DNA of 59,521 nucleotides, from NCBI RefSeq assembly GCF_008369295.1, contig NZ_VOBG01000030.1, positions 1 through 59,521 on the forward strand. Reading direction: 5' to 3'. The DNA is from Pseudomonas sp. ANT_H4. Lineage in GTDB: Bacteria > Pseudomonadota > Gammaproteobacteria > Pseudomonadales > Pseudomonadaceae. The position numbers were made by a program, and so were the translations under genes. Below, in pieces: positions 8,496 to 17,747 of the stretch (positions are counted from its first letter, which is position 1; each line of letters starts with the position of its first letter). The notes under the pieces were generated by a model, which was not told the origin of the DNA, made no database searches, and saw only the letters and a list, made by a program, of their open reading frames with translations.

Positions 8496-9680
8496 TTAGC
8501 GGTTGTAGGGTCTGTGAAGCACGCAATCAGGATTGAGGTCGACGCCAAAACCCGGCTTATCCAGCACCGACAAGCGCATGCGGCCATTGACCGGCACCGG
8601 CTCACCCAGCAGTTGCGGGTGGAACATCGGCACCACTTCGTCTGCCTTGGGTGCCATCATCAGGAACTCGGCGAACGGGCTGTTATGGCGGGTGGCGACG
8701 AAGTGGTAGCTGTAGACCGACGAGCCGTGCGGTACCACCATGGCGTTGTGGGCATCGGCCAGGGCGGAAATTTTCACCAGTTCGGTAAGGCCGCCGCACC
8801 AGCCGACGTCCGGCTGGATAATGTCGCAGCAGCCCATTTCCAGGAGCATGCGGAAACCCCAGCGGGTGGCCTCGTGTTCGCCAGTGGTCACCAGCATGCC
8901 TTTGGGCACGTTGTTGCGCAGGGCCGCGTAGCCCCAGTAATCGTCAGGTGACAGCGCTTCTTCGATCCATTTCAAACCGTACTTGTGGGCACCGACTGCC
9001 AGCTTGGTGGCGTAGTTGAGGTCCAGGCTCATCCAGCAATCGAGCATCAGCCAGAAGTCCGGGCCGACCCGCTCGCGCATGGTTGCCAGCTCTTCAAGGT
9101 TCTTGCGCAGGCCCTCTTCACCTTCGGCCGGGCCGTGGTGCAGGGGCATCTTGCCGCCGATAAAGCCCATCTTCTGCGCCAGGTCCGGGCGGGCGCCGGT
9201 GGCGTAGAACTGCAACTCGTCACGCACGGCGCCGCCGAGCAACTGGTGCACCGGTTCCTGGCGGATCTTGCCGAGCAAGTCCCACAGCGCCAGGTCAACG
9301 CCAGAGATCGTATTGATCACCAGGCCCTTGCGACCGTAGTAGAGGGTCGACTGGTACATCTGGTCCCAGATCTTTTCGATGTCAGTGACCCGTGCGCCTT
9401 CAAGGAAACGTGCCAGGTGCTTTTCGACGATATAGGCGGCGGGCTCACCGCCGGTGGTCACGGCAAAACCGACCGTGCCATCACTGGCTTCGACCTCCAC
9501 CACCAGGGTGCCGAGCACGTTAATCCCGAAGCTGCGGCGGCTCTGGCGGTACTCGGGGTATTTGCTCATTGGCGTCGAGATGTGGTCGTCGATCCAGTGG
9601 CCGTCCGCCTGGTCGTGATAATCCGCGCCGCCGCCGCGCAGTACAAAGGCGCGCACGTGTTTGATGGTGATGTTGCCCAT
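8496..9680 (-). CDS. rhmD: L-rhamnonate dehydratase (enolase superfamily)
   Basis: 394 aa. Metal ligands Asp214 (LMLDCWMSLD), Glu240 (WIEEALSP) and Glu268 (TTGEHE) and the catalytic His318 (VVPHGSS) line up with the Salmonella RhmD set. The N-terminal lid loop is rich in charged residues, as in RhmD. It dehydrates L-rhamnonate to 2-keto-3-deoxy-L-rhamnonate. Good ribosome site (AGGAGT) before the ATG; 11 bp before the aldolase start. Confidence 0.92.
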   Translation of the reverse strand: MGNITIKHVRAFVLRGGGADYHDQADGHWIDDHISTPMSKYPEYRQSRRSFGINVLGTLVVEVEASDGTVGFAVTTGGEPAAYIVEKHLARFLEGARVTDIEKIWDQMYQSTLYYGRKGLVINTISGVDLALWDLLGKIRQEPVHQLLGGAVRDELQFYATGARPDLAQKMGFIGGKMPLHHGPAEGEEGLRKNLEELATMRERVGPDFWLMLDCWMSLDLNYATKLAVGAHKYGLKWIEEALSPDDYWGYAALRNNVPKGMLVTTGEHEATRWGFRMLLEMGCCDIIQPDVGWCGGLTELVKISALADAHNAMVVPHGSSVYSYHFVATRHNSPFAEFLMMAPKADEVVPMFHPQLLGEPVPVNGRMRLSVLDKPGFGVDLNPDCVLHRPYNR

Positions 9681-9696
9681 GGTGTGACTCCTGGAA

Positions 9697-10992
9697 TTAA
9701 ACAGTGGCCGGCGTGTTCGACGCTTTATGGCCGGGTGAATGGATGCCCAGTACCAGCAACGCAGCCAGTACTGTGGTGGCGGACAGCAGGTAGAGACCGG
9801 CCGCCGGGGAATGGAAGGCGCTTTCTGCCCAGTTTTTCAGCACCGGGGCGATAAACCCGCCCAGCGCTCCGAAGGAGTTGATCAGCGCAATGCCGGCGGC
9901 TGCGGCGCTGCCGGCCAAGTAGCTGGAAGGGAAGGTCCAGAACACCGGCTGCACGGCGATAAATCCCGAGGCGGCGAAACACAGGGCGAGCATGCCCAAC
10001 AGCGGGTTGCTGAACGTTACCGAACAGGCGATGCCGGCGGCGGCCATCAATAACGTCAGGGACGCGGTGCGACGGCGCTCACCGGTACGGTCGGAATAAC
10101 CGGGGATCCACCAGGCGGCAAATAGCGCGCAGACCCAGGGAATTGCCGATACCAAGCCGACCATCAGCCCGACCTTGGTGCCGAGCAAGCCGGCGACCTG
10201 GGTCGGCAGGTAAAACACCACGCCGTACACGCTGGCCTGGATCAGCAGGTAGACCAGGCACAGGTACAACACCGATGGCTGGCACAACACGTTGAGGAGG
10301 CTGCGGCCGTGGGAGGATTTGTCTTGGTCTTCGCGGTCCAGCAGGTCCTGGACCTGGCGGCGTTCATCAACGGTCAGCCATTTGGCGTCGGCGGGACGAT
10401 TGTCCAGGTACCAATAGGCCCACACACCCACCACGCTGGCCATCAGGCCTTCCACGGCGAACAACCATTGCCAGCCGTGCATACCGGCGAAACCGTCCAT
10501 CTCCAGCAGTAAACCGGACAACGGGCTGCCGAAGATAAACGCCAGCGGCGCACCAAAGTAGAAGAAACCCATGGCCTTGCCGCGCACGGCCTGGGGGAAC
10601 CAGTAGGTGAGGTAAAGAATCACGCCGGGGAAGAATCCGGCTTCGGCTATGCCCAGTAAAAAGCGCAACACATAGAAGCTGGTTTCGTTATGGGCGAAAA
10701 CCATGGCCGCCGACACCAGGCCCCAACTGACCATGATCCGGCACATCCACAGGCGGGCACCGACGCGATGCAGGATCAGGTTGCTTGGTACTTCCAGCAA
10801 CGCATAACCGACAAAAAACACCCCGGCGCCAAAGGCGAAGGCGGCATCACTGAGACCGGTGTCGGCCTGGAAGGCTTGTTTGGCGAACCCGACGTTGGCG
10901 CGGTCGAGGAAAGCCATGATGTACATCAGCAGCAGGAAGGGCAGCAGCCGCCAGGAAATCTTGGCGAGCAGGGGCGCGGGCAGGGTGGTCAT
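9697..10992 (-). CDS. MFS transporter, probable L-rhamnonate carrier
   Basis: 431 aa, twelve predicted membrane helices, with the anion:cation symporter family start MAFLDRANVGFAK and the GYALLEVPSNL motif. RhmT of enteric bacteria, which imports L-rhamnonate, belongs here. It is the first gene after the divergent regulator, so the cluster appears able to take up both rhamnose (RhaT) and the acid form (this protein). Substrate is inferred from position only. ATG with AAAAGGAC upstream. Confidence 0.78.
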   Translation of the reverse strand: MTTLPAPLLAKISWRLLPFLLLMYIMAFLDRANVGFAKQAFQADTGLSDAAFAFGAGVFFVGYALLEVPSNLILHRVGARLWMCRIMVSWGLVSAAMVFAHNETSFYVLRFLLGIAEAGFFPGVILYLTYWFPQAVRGKAMGFFYFGAPLAFIFGSPLSGLLLEMDGFAGMHGWQWLFAVEGLMASVVGVWAYWYLDNRPADAKWLTVDERRQVQDLLDREDQDKSSHGRSLLNVLCQPSVLYLCLVYLLIQASVYGVVFYLPTQVAGLLGTKVGLMVGLVSAIPWVCALFAAWWIPGYSDRTGERRRTASLTLLMAAAGIACSVTFSNPLLGMLALCFAASGFIAVQPVFWTFPSSYLAGSAAAAGIALINSFGALGGFIAPVLKNWAESAFHSPAAGLYLLSATTVLAALLVLGIHSPGHKASNTPATV

Positions 10993-11114
10993 CGTAAAGT
11001 CCTTTTGTGAGGCTTTGTTCTTATGGGGCGGACTGTACGGCGGCCGAGCAATGCGCTACAAATCGAATCTAGCTCACAAGCGATACCTTAAGGTTATCGA
11101 TAACAAGGAAAAAA
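10993..11114. promoter_or_regulatory. Divergent promoter region with a LysR-type operator
   Basis: 122 bp separate the rhamnose operon from its divergent regulator. Just upstream of the regulator start is the perfect palindrome ACCTTAAGGT (11085-11094) inside a T-N11-A frame (11084-11096), the form of LysR-type operators. Its place 20 bp before the regulator ATG suits autorepression plus activation of the operon on the other strand. Confidence 0.55.
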
Positions 11115-12071
11115 ATGAGTAGCCCCACCATTTCTCGCAGCCTGTTCAACCGCCTGCGTTACAAGCATCTGCATATGCTGGTGGCCTTGAGTTCCAGCCA
11201 GAACCTGCACCGTGCCTCTCAAACCCTGAACATGTCGCAACCGGCGGCGACCCGCATGCTGCGCGAGATCGAAGACATGTTTGCGTGCGATCTTTTCGAG
11301 CGTTTGCCCCGAGGCATGCGGCCCACCGCGCTGGGTAAGGAGCTGATTCGTTTTGCTGAATCCGCCCTCAGCGGCCTGGACCGCTGCGCCGAGGACTTGA
11401 TGGCGCGCCAGCAGGGCGGCTACGGCTATCTGTCGATTGGCACGATCATGGGCGCTGCGCCGGATCTGGTGATGAACTCAATCGCGCAGATCAAGGCACT
11501 CAACCCGCAACTGCGGATTCGCATCATGGGTGACACCAGCGACCAGGTGATCCAGTTGCTGGAACAGGGTCGCATCGACCTGGCCATCGCCCGGCGAAAC
11601 GCCGCCACTGACAGCGAGCATTACACCTTCGAGCCCCTGGGCAACGAACGGCTGTTGGTGGTGGTGCATGCCGGCCATCCCCTGGTCCAGCGCGAACATC
11701 TGCCGCTGGCGGAGCTGGTCAGCGACTGGCCGTGGATCCTGCAACCGGAAACCAGCCCGGCGCGCATCGGCTTCGACCAGGCCTTGCAGCATCTGGCCTT
11801 GCCGCTACCGGCGGACATCATCGAATGCAGTTCGGTGTACTCGATGCAGCAGCTGATTCAACTTACCGACGCAATCATGGTCCTCTCGGAAAGTGCCCTG
11901 CGTGACTACCTGAAAATGGGCCTGGTGGTGGCGCTGCCGGTGGAACTGGAGGTGCAGCTTGAGCCATTTGGGCTACTGCTGCGCAAGGGGGAGCCGGTGA
12001 GTCGGGAGTTGGGGCTGTTTATTGATTTGCTCAGGCAAAAGGCGGCGCTGCTCGATACCCGCCTTTTGTAG
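11115..12071 (+). CDS. LysR-family regulator of the rhamnose cluster
   Basis: 318 aa. The N-terminal winged helix (about 12-70, LHRASQTLNMSQPAATRMLREIE) is followed by a periplasmic-binding-like effector domain. It resembles the GbpR group, which governs sugar and sugar-acid use. It is divergent from the operon and likely senses rhamnonate or a downstream keto acid. Enteric rhamnose genes are run by AraC-type RhaS/RhaR instead, so this is a distinct control scheme. ATG with AAGGAA. Confidence 0.83.
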   Translation: MSSPTISRSLFNRLRYKHLHMLVALSSSQNLHRASQTLNMSQPAATRMLREIEDMFACDLFERLPRGMRPTALGKELIRFAESALSGLDRCAEDLMARQQGGYGYLSIGTIMGAAPDLVMNSIAQIKALNPQLRIRIMGDTSDQVIQLLEQGRIDLAIARRNAATDSEHYTFEPLGNERLLVVVHAGHPLVQREHLPLAELVSDWPWILQPETSPARIGFDQALQHLALPLPADIIECSSVYSMQQLIQLTDAIMVLSESALRDYLKMGLVVALPVELEVQLEPFGLLLRKGEPVSRELGLFIDLLRQKAALLDTRLL

Positions 12072-12111
12072 GCGCGAGGGGTTTGGCAAAAAGAACATGG
12101 TGCGTCGCAGG

Positions 12112-12145
12112 GATATTAATTAGAATTAATCTCATTTGAGATTAA
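12112..12145 (+). promoter_or_regulatory. Probable Fur box upstream of the sigma factor gene
   Basis: GATATTAATTAGAATTAATC agrees with the Fur consensus at about 12 of 19 positions and runs into a perfect 20-bp inverted repeat TTAATCTCA-TT-TGAGATTAA (12126-12145). Iron-starvation sigma genes of pseudomonads are normally repressed by Fur at such AT-rich sites. Confidence 0.6.
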
Positions 12146-12170
12146 CTCGCGCCGCGCAGGTTTGTTTGCC

Positions 12171-12689
12171 ATGAATGATGCAGTAAGGCCAATGCCCGTC
12201 GCAGAGCCCAGCCTTCACAGTTTGTACCGCGACCACCGCAGTTGGCTGGAAAGCTGGTTGCGGCGCCGGCTGGGCAATGCCTGGGATGCGGCCGACCTCA
12301 GTCAGGACACGTTCCTGCGGGTGCTGGCCAGCGCCCAGCCGATTGCGCAACTTCAGGAGCCTCGGGCCTATCTGGTCACGGTGGGCAAGCGCCTGCTGGT
12401 CAATTTCCATCAGCGCCGCAGCCTGGAACAGGCCTACTTGAATGCCCTGGCGCGCTTGCCGCAAGACTGTGTGCCGTCGCCCGAACAGCGCTGGCTGCTG
12501 CTGGAAACCCTGCACGCCCTGGATGAGTTGCTCGACGGCTTGCCCCCGGCTGTGCGTCGGGCGTTTCTCTGGAGCCAACTAGAAGGCCTGGGTTATCGCG
12601 AGATTGCCGAGCGGCTCAAGGTCTCGGAACGCACGGTCAAGCGCTATATGGCCCAGGCGTATGAGCATTGCCTGTTGGTGGAACTGTGA
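12171..12689 (+). CDS. ECF sigma factor, FecI/iron-starvation type
   Basis: 172 aa. Region 2 is at the N-terminus (AADLSQDTFLRVL) and region 4 at the C-terminus (YREIAERLKVSERTVKRYMAQAYEHC), as in FecI. It would direct RNA polymerase to the receptor gene downstream when the ferric siderophore signals through receptor and FecR. The first ATG of MNDAVRPMP is preferred over an upstream TTG. Its TGA overlaps the GTG of the fecR-like gene (GTGA). Confidence 0.88.
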   Translation: MNDAVRPMPVAEPSLHSLYRDHRSWLESWLRRRLGNAWDAADLSQDTFLRVLASAQPIAQLQEPRAYLVTVGKRLLVNFHQRRSLEQAYLNALARLPQDCVPSPEQRWLLLETLHALDELLDGLPPAVRRAFLWSQLEGLGYREIAERLKVSERTVKRYMAQAYEHCLLVEL

Positions 12690-13636
12690 GTCGCAGCGGG
12701 CCGTCGCCCGAAGCGCGCCAGGTCGCCCGGGCTGCCGCGCAGTGGCTGGCGTTGCTGGAGTCGGGCAGCGCCACCGAGCGTGATCATGCCGGGCTGCAAC
12801 AATGGCGAGACAGCCACACCCGCCATGAACAGGCCTGGCAAAAGGCGCAGTTGCTGCGCCAACGCTTTGCCCAATTACCCCAGGCGCTGGCCATGGCCAG
12901 CCTGGATCGACCGCAACCGGGCCGGCGCGCGGTGCTCAAGCGTGCCTTGGGCGTGGCGGCACTGGTGCCGGCGGTGTGGTTGCTCAGCCGGCAATTGCCC
13001 ATCGACGTCTGGCGTGCCGACCTGCACACCGCCACGGGCGAGCGCAAACAAGTTCCGCTGGCCGACGGCAGCAGTCTGCAACTCAATACCGCCAGCGCAG
13101 TGGACGTGGACCTGGCCCAGCGCCGCCTGACACTGGTGGATGGCGAGTTGGCGCTGACGGTACCGGGCAAAGCGCCGTTGACCGTGCAGACTCGCTACGG
13201 CCAGGTCATCGTCAGTCAGGCCGAGGTCTGTGTGCGGCAGTTGCCTGATGGATGCCAGGTGTCGGTGCTCAAGGGCGCGGTTCAGGTGCGCGATGGTCGC
13301 GGGCAAGTCGCAACCTTGCAAGGCGGCCAACAAGCGCGACTGCAAAGCACCGGCCTTGGCCCGATGAGTCCGTTCGACGCCCTGCAACTGGGCTGGCGCG
13401 ACGGAGTGCTGACTGCGCAGAACCAGCCGTTGGGCGACTTCCTGCGCGAACTCGAACGTTATCGACCCGGCGTGCTGCGCTGGGCCCCGAGCCTGGAAAC
13501 CCTGCGAGTCACCGGCAGCTTTCGCCTGGAAGACACCGATCGCATTCTTAGCCTCCTGGCCTCGACCCTGGCTCTGGAGGTTCATTCGCGCACGCGTTAT
13601 TGGGTCACATTGACGCCCCGCAAAAAACTGGCCTGA
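12686..13636 (+). CDS. FecR-type anti-sigma/signal transducer
   Basis: 316 aa from the GTG that overlaps the sigma factor stop by four bases. The N-terminal DUF4880 region (AAQWLALLESGSATERDH) binds the sigma factor, one membrane segment follows (ALGVAALVPAVWLLS, about 95-110), then the periplasmic FecR domain and a C-terminal STN-like DUF4974 part. It relays the receptor signal to the sigma factor at the inner membrane. Confidence 0.88.
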   Translation: MSRSGPSPEARQVARAAAQWLALLESGSATERDHAGLQQWRDSHTRHEQAWQKAQLLRQRFAQLPQALAMASLDRPQPGRRAVLKRALGVAALVPAVWLLSRQLPIDVWRADLHTATGERKQVPLADGSSLQLNTASAVDVDLAQRRLTLVDGELALTVPGKAPLTVQTRYGQVIVSQAEVCVRQLPDGCQVSVLKGAVQVRDGRGQVATLQGGQQARLQSTGLGPMSPFDALQLGWRDGVLTAQNQPLGDFLRELERYRPGVLRWAPSLETLRVTGSFRLEDTDRILSLLASTLALEVHSRTRYWVTLTPRKKLA

Positions 13637-13643
13637 GGTGTTT

Positions 13644-13669
13644 GTTGTGGCGAGCGGGCTTGCCACAAC
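13644..13669. repeat. REP-like hairpin
   Basis: GTTGTGGC and GCCACAAC flank GAGCGGGCTT, giving a short hairpin built from the same REP core seen elsewhere in the window. It sits in the 126-bp gap between the fecR-like gene and the receptor gene. Confidence 0.6.
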
Positions 13670-13762
13670 CGTGTTCGGCTTAATTAATTGAAAAGACCGT
13701 GTCCCCTTTTTTCGCGTCGCTTGTCATCCAAGGCAAGTGAACGAAAACAGAGAGCCTTTTAA

Positions 13763-16153
13763 ATGCCCGTCGTCCCGCCATCGCTGTTGCGCCTGAGTCT
13801 TGTGCTGAGCCTGAGTGCCAGCCCGTTGTTTGTTCCTGTGAGCTGGGCCGAGGACGCGGCCCGGCGCAGTTATGAGGTGCCGGCCGGCAGCCTGGGCACG
13901 GCGCTGACCCGCTTCGCCGGGCTGGCTGGGGTCAACCTTTCGGTGGACCCGGCCCTGGTGAGCGGTCGCAACAGCGCCGGGATCTCCGGTGAATTTGCCG
14001 TTGAGGAAGGCTTCGCCCGCTTGCTCCAGGGTTCCGGCCTGCAATTGCAGGCGGTGGGTGATCGCTCCTACACCTTGATCCCTGCGCCGCAAAGCGGCAG
14101 CTACCAACTGCCCGCTACTTCAATTCTTGGTATCGCTGCCACGCCAGTGGCTGAAACCTATGCCGGTGACCAAGTCACCCGCAAAGGTGCCCAAGGTATG
14201 TTGGGGGAGGCTGACTTTTTGGACACGCCTTTCAACCTCACTTCCTACACCGCCAAAGCTGTGAAAAACCTGCAGGCGCGCACCCTTGGCGAGATGGTTG
14301 CCAGCGACCCGTCGGTGCGCATCACTAACCCGGCGGGCGGGCGCTTTGAGCAGTTTTCGGTACGCGGTTTTAGCCTGTTCAACAGTGATGTGTCCTACGG
14401 TGGCCTGTACGGCGTGCTGCCGACCTACGCCATCGACATGGAAATGGTCGAGCGCGTCGACATCCTCAAAGGCCCCGGTGCCTTGCTCGGCGGCATCGCC
14501 CCGCGGGGCAGCGTTGGCGGCAATATCAATATTGAACCTAAGCGCGCGACCGACGCACCGATCACCGAATTTACCGGTAGCTATGCCTCGGCCGGGCAGT
14601 TCGGCGGCGCAGTGGATATCGGCCGGCGCTTCGGTGAAGAGCAGCAATTTGGCGTGCGTTTCAACGGCGTGAAGCAATCCGGTGATACCGAGTGGGATCA
14701 CCAGAGCGTGGATCGGGAAATGGCCGTGATCGGCCTGGACTTTCGCAAGGAGCGGGTGCGCTTGTCCCTCGACCTGGGCCGCCAGGAACGCACCGCCGAC
14801 GCACCGCAGGAGCGGGTCGAAATCGCCAAGGGCAGCGTGATGCCCAAGGCCGAGGACATCCGCCGCAACTTCGCCCAGTCCTGGACCTGGTCCCACACCA
14901 AGGACACCTTTGGCGCGGTACGCGGTGAGTTTGACGTGAATGATTCGCTGATGGTCTACGCCTCGGCGGGGGCGCGTAAAGGCAACTACGACTTCCTGCG
15001 CCATGGGGTGCAGAGTACCCAGAGCAACGGCGATTTTACCGTCGTGCCGCGCAGTTTTCGCCGCGATGAAGACGTCAAGACCGTCACCGTCGGCGCCCGC
15101 AGCTGGTTCAATACGGGGGCTGTGGGACACACCATCAACGTCAGCCTGAACCGCTTCAACATGGACTTCGACAATGCCGGCGAGCGCTATACCCCCGGCA
15201 AGAGCAACCTCTACAACCCGGTTGTATTGCCCAAGCCCGGCAAGGCCGTGCGCTGGGACACCAGCACCCACACCGAAGACCGTTTCACCAGCCTGGCCCT
15301 GGCCGATACCCTCAGCTTTCTCGATGACCGTGTACTGCTGACGCTGGGCGCACGCTTGCAAAAGGTCGAGGTGACGTCCTGGAGCAACGGGGTGAAGGAC
15401 CAACCGGAATATGACGAGCAAGCGCTGTCGCCAGCCCTCGGGCTGGTGGTGAAAATCACTGATCAGTTCTCGCTTTACAGCAATTACATGGAAGGTTTGA
15501 GCCAGGGCGAAACGGCACCGTCAAGCGGGGTGAACAACGAAAACGCGATCTTCGCGCCCACTAAAAGCAAACAGGTGGAAGTCGGCGCCAAGTACGATAT
15601 GGGCAGCTTCGGGATGACCGCCAGCGTGTTCCGCATCAATCAACCGGCGTACGGTATCGACGAGCAAAACAACTTCAAGCCTAACGGCGAGTTGCGCAAC
15701 CAAGGCGTTGAGTTGACGGTGTTTGGCGAACCCATTGAGCATGTCCGATTACTGGGTGGTGTGATGCTGCTGGACAGCGAGCAAACCAAAACCGCCAAGG
15801 GCCAGACCGACGGCAAGCGCGGCACCGGCTCCCCGGTGGCCAACGTCAACCTTGGCGCCGAATGGGACATCCAACACCTGCAAGGCCTGACCCTGACTGC
15901 CCGCGCCATCCACACCGGCTCGCAATACCTGGACGCGGCCAACCAGCAAAAAATCGACAGCTGGGAACGCTACGACCTTGGAGCGCGCTACACCTTCAAA
16001 GTCGACGACAAACCGATCACCGTGCGCGCCACGGTCGAGAACGTATTGAACACTACTTACTGGGCCTCGGCCGCCACCTCATCCGACAGCGCCCCTGGCT
16101 TGACCCTATCAACGCCGCGTACCTGGCTGGTGTCGGCAACGGTAGGGTTCTGA
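13763..16153 (+). CDS. TonB-dependent siderophore receptor with signalling domain
   Basis: 796 aa. Signal peptide (about 1-29), STN signalling domain (about 35-110, SYEVPAGSLGTALTRFAG), plug (LGEMVASDPSVRITNPAGG, VERVDILKGPGALLGG) and a 22-strand barrel ending in TWLVSATVGF. The STN domain shows it is a transducer receptor that speaks to the FecR-like protein upstream. The ligand cannot be named; ferric hydroxamates or catecholates are equally possible. The sigma-FecR-receptor order is standard. Confidence 0.9.
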   Translation: MPVVPPSLLRLSLVLSLSASPLFVPVSWAEDAARRSYEVPAGSLGTALTRFAGLAGVNLSVDPALVSGRNSAGISGEFAVEEGFARLLQGSGLQLQAVGDRSYTLIPAPQSGSYQLPATSILGIAATPVAETYAGDQVTRKGAQGMLGEADFLDTPFNLTSYTAKAVKNLQARTLGEMVASDPSVRITNPAGGRFEQFSVRGFSLFNSDVSYGGLYGVLPTYAIDMEMVERVDILKGPGALLGGIAPRGSVGGNINIEPKRATDAPITEFTGSYASAGQFGGAVDIGRRFGEEQQFGVRFNGVKQSGDTEWDHQSVDREMAVIGLDFRKERVRLSLDLGRQERTADAPQERVEIAKGSVMPKAEDIRRNFAQSWTWSHTKDTFGAVRGEFDVNDSLMVYASAGARKGNYDFLRHGVQSTQSNGDFTVVPRSFRRDEDVKTVTVGARSWFNTGAVGHTINVSLNRFNMDFDNAGERYTPGKSNLYNPVVLPKPGKAVRWDTSTHTEDRFTSLALADTLSFLDDRVLLTLGARLQKVEVTSWSNGVKDQPEYDEQALSPALGLVVKITDQFSLYSNYMEGLSQGETAPSSGVNNENAIFAPTKSKQVEVGAKYDMGSFGMTASVFRINQPAYGIDEQNNFKPNGELRNQGVELTVFGEPIEHVRLLGGVMLLDSEQTKTAKGQTDGKRGTGSPVANVNLGAEWDIQHLQGLTLTARAIHTGSQYLDAANQQKIDSWERYDLGARYTFKVDDKPITVRATVENVLNTTYWASAATSSDSAPGLTLSTPRTWLVSATVGF

Positions 16154-16180
16154 TCGCTGCTACGAGACGGTGCGCATTCT

Positions 16181-16894
16181 TTAGATCACATGCGCCCGCT
16201 GCAACTCGGTCAGGGACAACACCTTGAGCCGAGCCAGCAGCGGGTCTCGCCGATCCCTCGGATGAGCCAACTCCACCGCCAACTCCTGGCGAATGCTGCT
16301 GGGCCGGTTGTCCATCACCAGCACCCGATCACTCAGGTACAGCGCCTCGTCCACATCGTGAGTCACCAGCAGCAGGGCGATGGCGTGGTGTTCGGCCAGT
16401 TGCAATAACAGGTCCTGCAATTTCATGCGGGTGAAGGCATCCACTGCGCTGAACGGCTCGTCCAGCAATAGCACCTGCGGGCGTGAATACAGGCCGCGGG
16501 CGATGGCAACCCGCTGGGCCATGCCGCCGGACAACGCCTTGGGCAAGGCTTGCGCAAAGCCATTCAGGCCCACCTCATCGATTAACTGAGCGACCCAGGC
16601 CTTGTCGTAATGACCGTCATCGCTAAAGCCAATGTTTTGTTCCACCGTCAGCCACGGCATCAACCGTGGCTCCTGGAATACAAACGCCACTTCGCCGCCG
16701 CTGCTACGCAGTTCGCCCTGGAAGTCCTTTTCCAGGCCGGCGACTATCCGCAGTAAGGTGCTTTTGCCACAGCCGCTGGGGCCCAGCAGGCTCACGGTTT
16801 CCCGAGGCTGCAAGGTCAGGTGGACGTTGGTCAGCACAGTGGTGGCGCCGAAGGTTTTACGCTCGACGCGAATATCCAATAACGCTTCACTCAT
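16181..16894 (-). CDS. ABC transporter ATPase, sulfonate/nitrate type
   Basis: 237 aa. Walker A GPSGCGKST, signature LSGGMAQR, Walker B VLLLDEPFSAVD and the switch His in LVTHDVDEAL are intact. The MPWLTVEQNI Q-loop region is typical of SsuB/TauB. It powers import through the permease encoded 3 bp upstream. Last gene of a three-gene operon, convergent with the receptor gene (27 bp between stops). Confidence 0.87.
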   Translation of the reverse strand: MSEALLDIRVERKTFGATTVLTNVHLTLQPRETVSLLGPSGCGKSTLLRIVAGLEKDFQGELRSSGGEVAFVFQEPRLMPWLTVEQNIGFSDDGHYDKAWVAQLIDEVGLNGFAQALPKALSGGMAQRVAIARGLYSRPQVLLLDEPFSAVDAFTRMKLQDLLLQLAEHHAIALLLVTHDVDEALYLSDRVLVMDNRPSSIRQELAVELAHPRDRRDPLLARLKVLSLTELQRAHVI

Positions 16895-16897
16895 GGC

Positions 16898-17737
16898 TTA
16901 ATCCCCTGGGCCTTGGCCGTTGAAGGTGTCGCGCCAGGCCAGGCAGCGTTTTTCCAGGGCGGCCAGCAGGCCGTCACTGATCTTGCCCAGCAACGCCAGG
17001 ACTATGATCGCCGCCAGCACAATATCTGGCCGTGACGTTTCCCGCCCATCACTGAGCAGGTAACCCAAGCCCTTGGTTGCCGCGATCAATTCAGCCGCCA
17101 CCAGAAACATCCAGGCCAGGCTCAGGCCGCTGCGCAAGCCAGTGAACAGGCCGGGCAGGGCGGCCGGCAACAGCACTCGCCGCACCAGGCGTCGGCGGCT
17201 GAAGCCATACATCTGCCCGACTTCCACCAGCTTGCGGTCGATATCGCGAATCGCCGCGACGCCGTTCAGGTACACCGGGAAGAACGCGCCGATGGCGATC
17301 AGTACGATCTTCGAGGTCTCGTCGATGCCCAGCCACAGTAACAACAGCGGCACCCAGGCCAGGCTCGGAATCGAGCGCAGGCCGGCGAAAGTAGGCTCCA
17401 GATAGGCTTCGGCTTCGCGGCTCAAACCGACCCAGGCGGCAAACACCAGGGCCAGACTGGCGCCGATGGCGAACCCCAGCAATACCCGAAGCAGGCTGGC
17501 ACTGATGTGTTTCCACAAGGCGCCTTCGGCCAGGTCCGTCAGGGTCACGGCGATTTCACTGGGCGCCGGCATCTGGTAAGACGGCAGCCAGCCAATGCGC
17601 ACGATCACCTCCAGCAACGCGATGATCAGCACCGGCAACGCCAGGCCCTTGAGCCGCCGTGGCCAGGCGCTGCGGTTGAGTGGTTGCGCTGTGGCCAGGG
17701 CCAGGCCGACAGGCAGGGATTTGCTTTTGCTGGTCAT
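16898..17737 (-). CDS. ABC transporter permease, sulfonate/nitrate type
   Basis: 279 aa from the ATG of MTSKSKSLP (a GTG directly before it is too near the AAAGGTGG ribosome site). About six membrane helices and the EAA-type coupling loop EVGQMYGFSRRRLVRRVLLPAALPG. The family moves aliphatic sulfonates, taurine or nitrate across the inner membrane. 10 bp after the binding-protein gene. Confidence 0.86.
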   Translation of the reverse strand: MTSKSKSLPVGLALATAQPLNRSAWPRRLKGLALPVLIIALLEVIVRIGWLPSYQMPAPSEIAVTLTDLAEGALWKHISASLLRVLLGFAIGASLALVFAAWVGLSREAEAYLEPTFAGLRSIPSLAWVPLLLLWLGIDETSKIVLIAIGAFFPVYLNGVAAIRDIDRKLVEVGQMYGFSRRRLVRRVLLPAALPGLFTGLRSGLSLAWMFLVAAELIAATKGLGYLLSDGRETSRPDIVLAAIIVLALLGKISDGLLAALEKRCLAWRDTFNGQGPGD

Positions 17738-17747
17738 CACGCCACCT

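Noticed and set aside
14120..15421. 433-codon open frame antisense to the TonB receptor
   Set aside because: Shadow of a long real gene with complete domains on the other strand.
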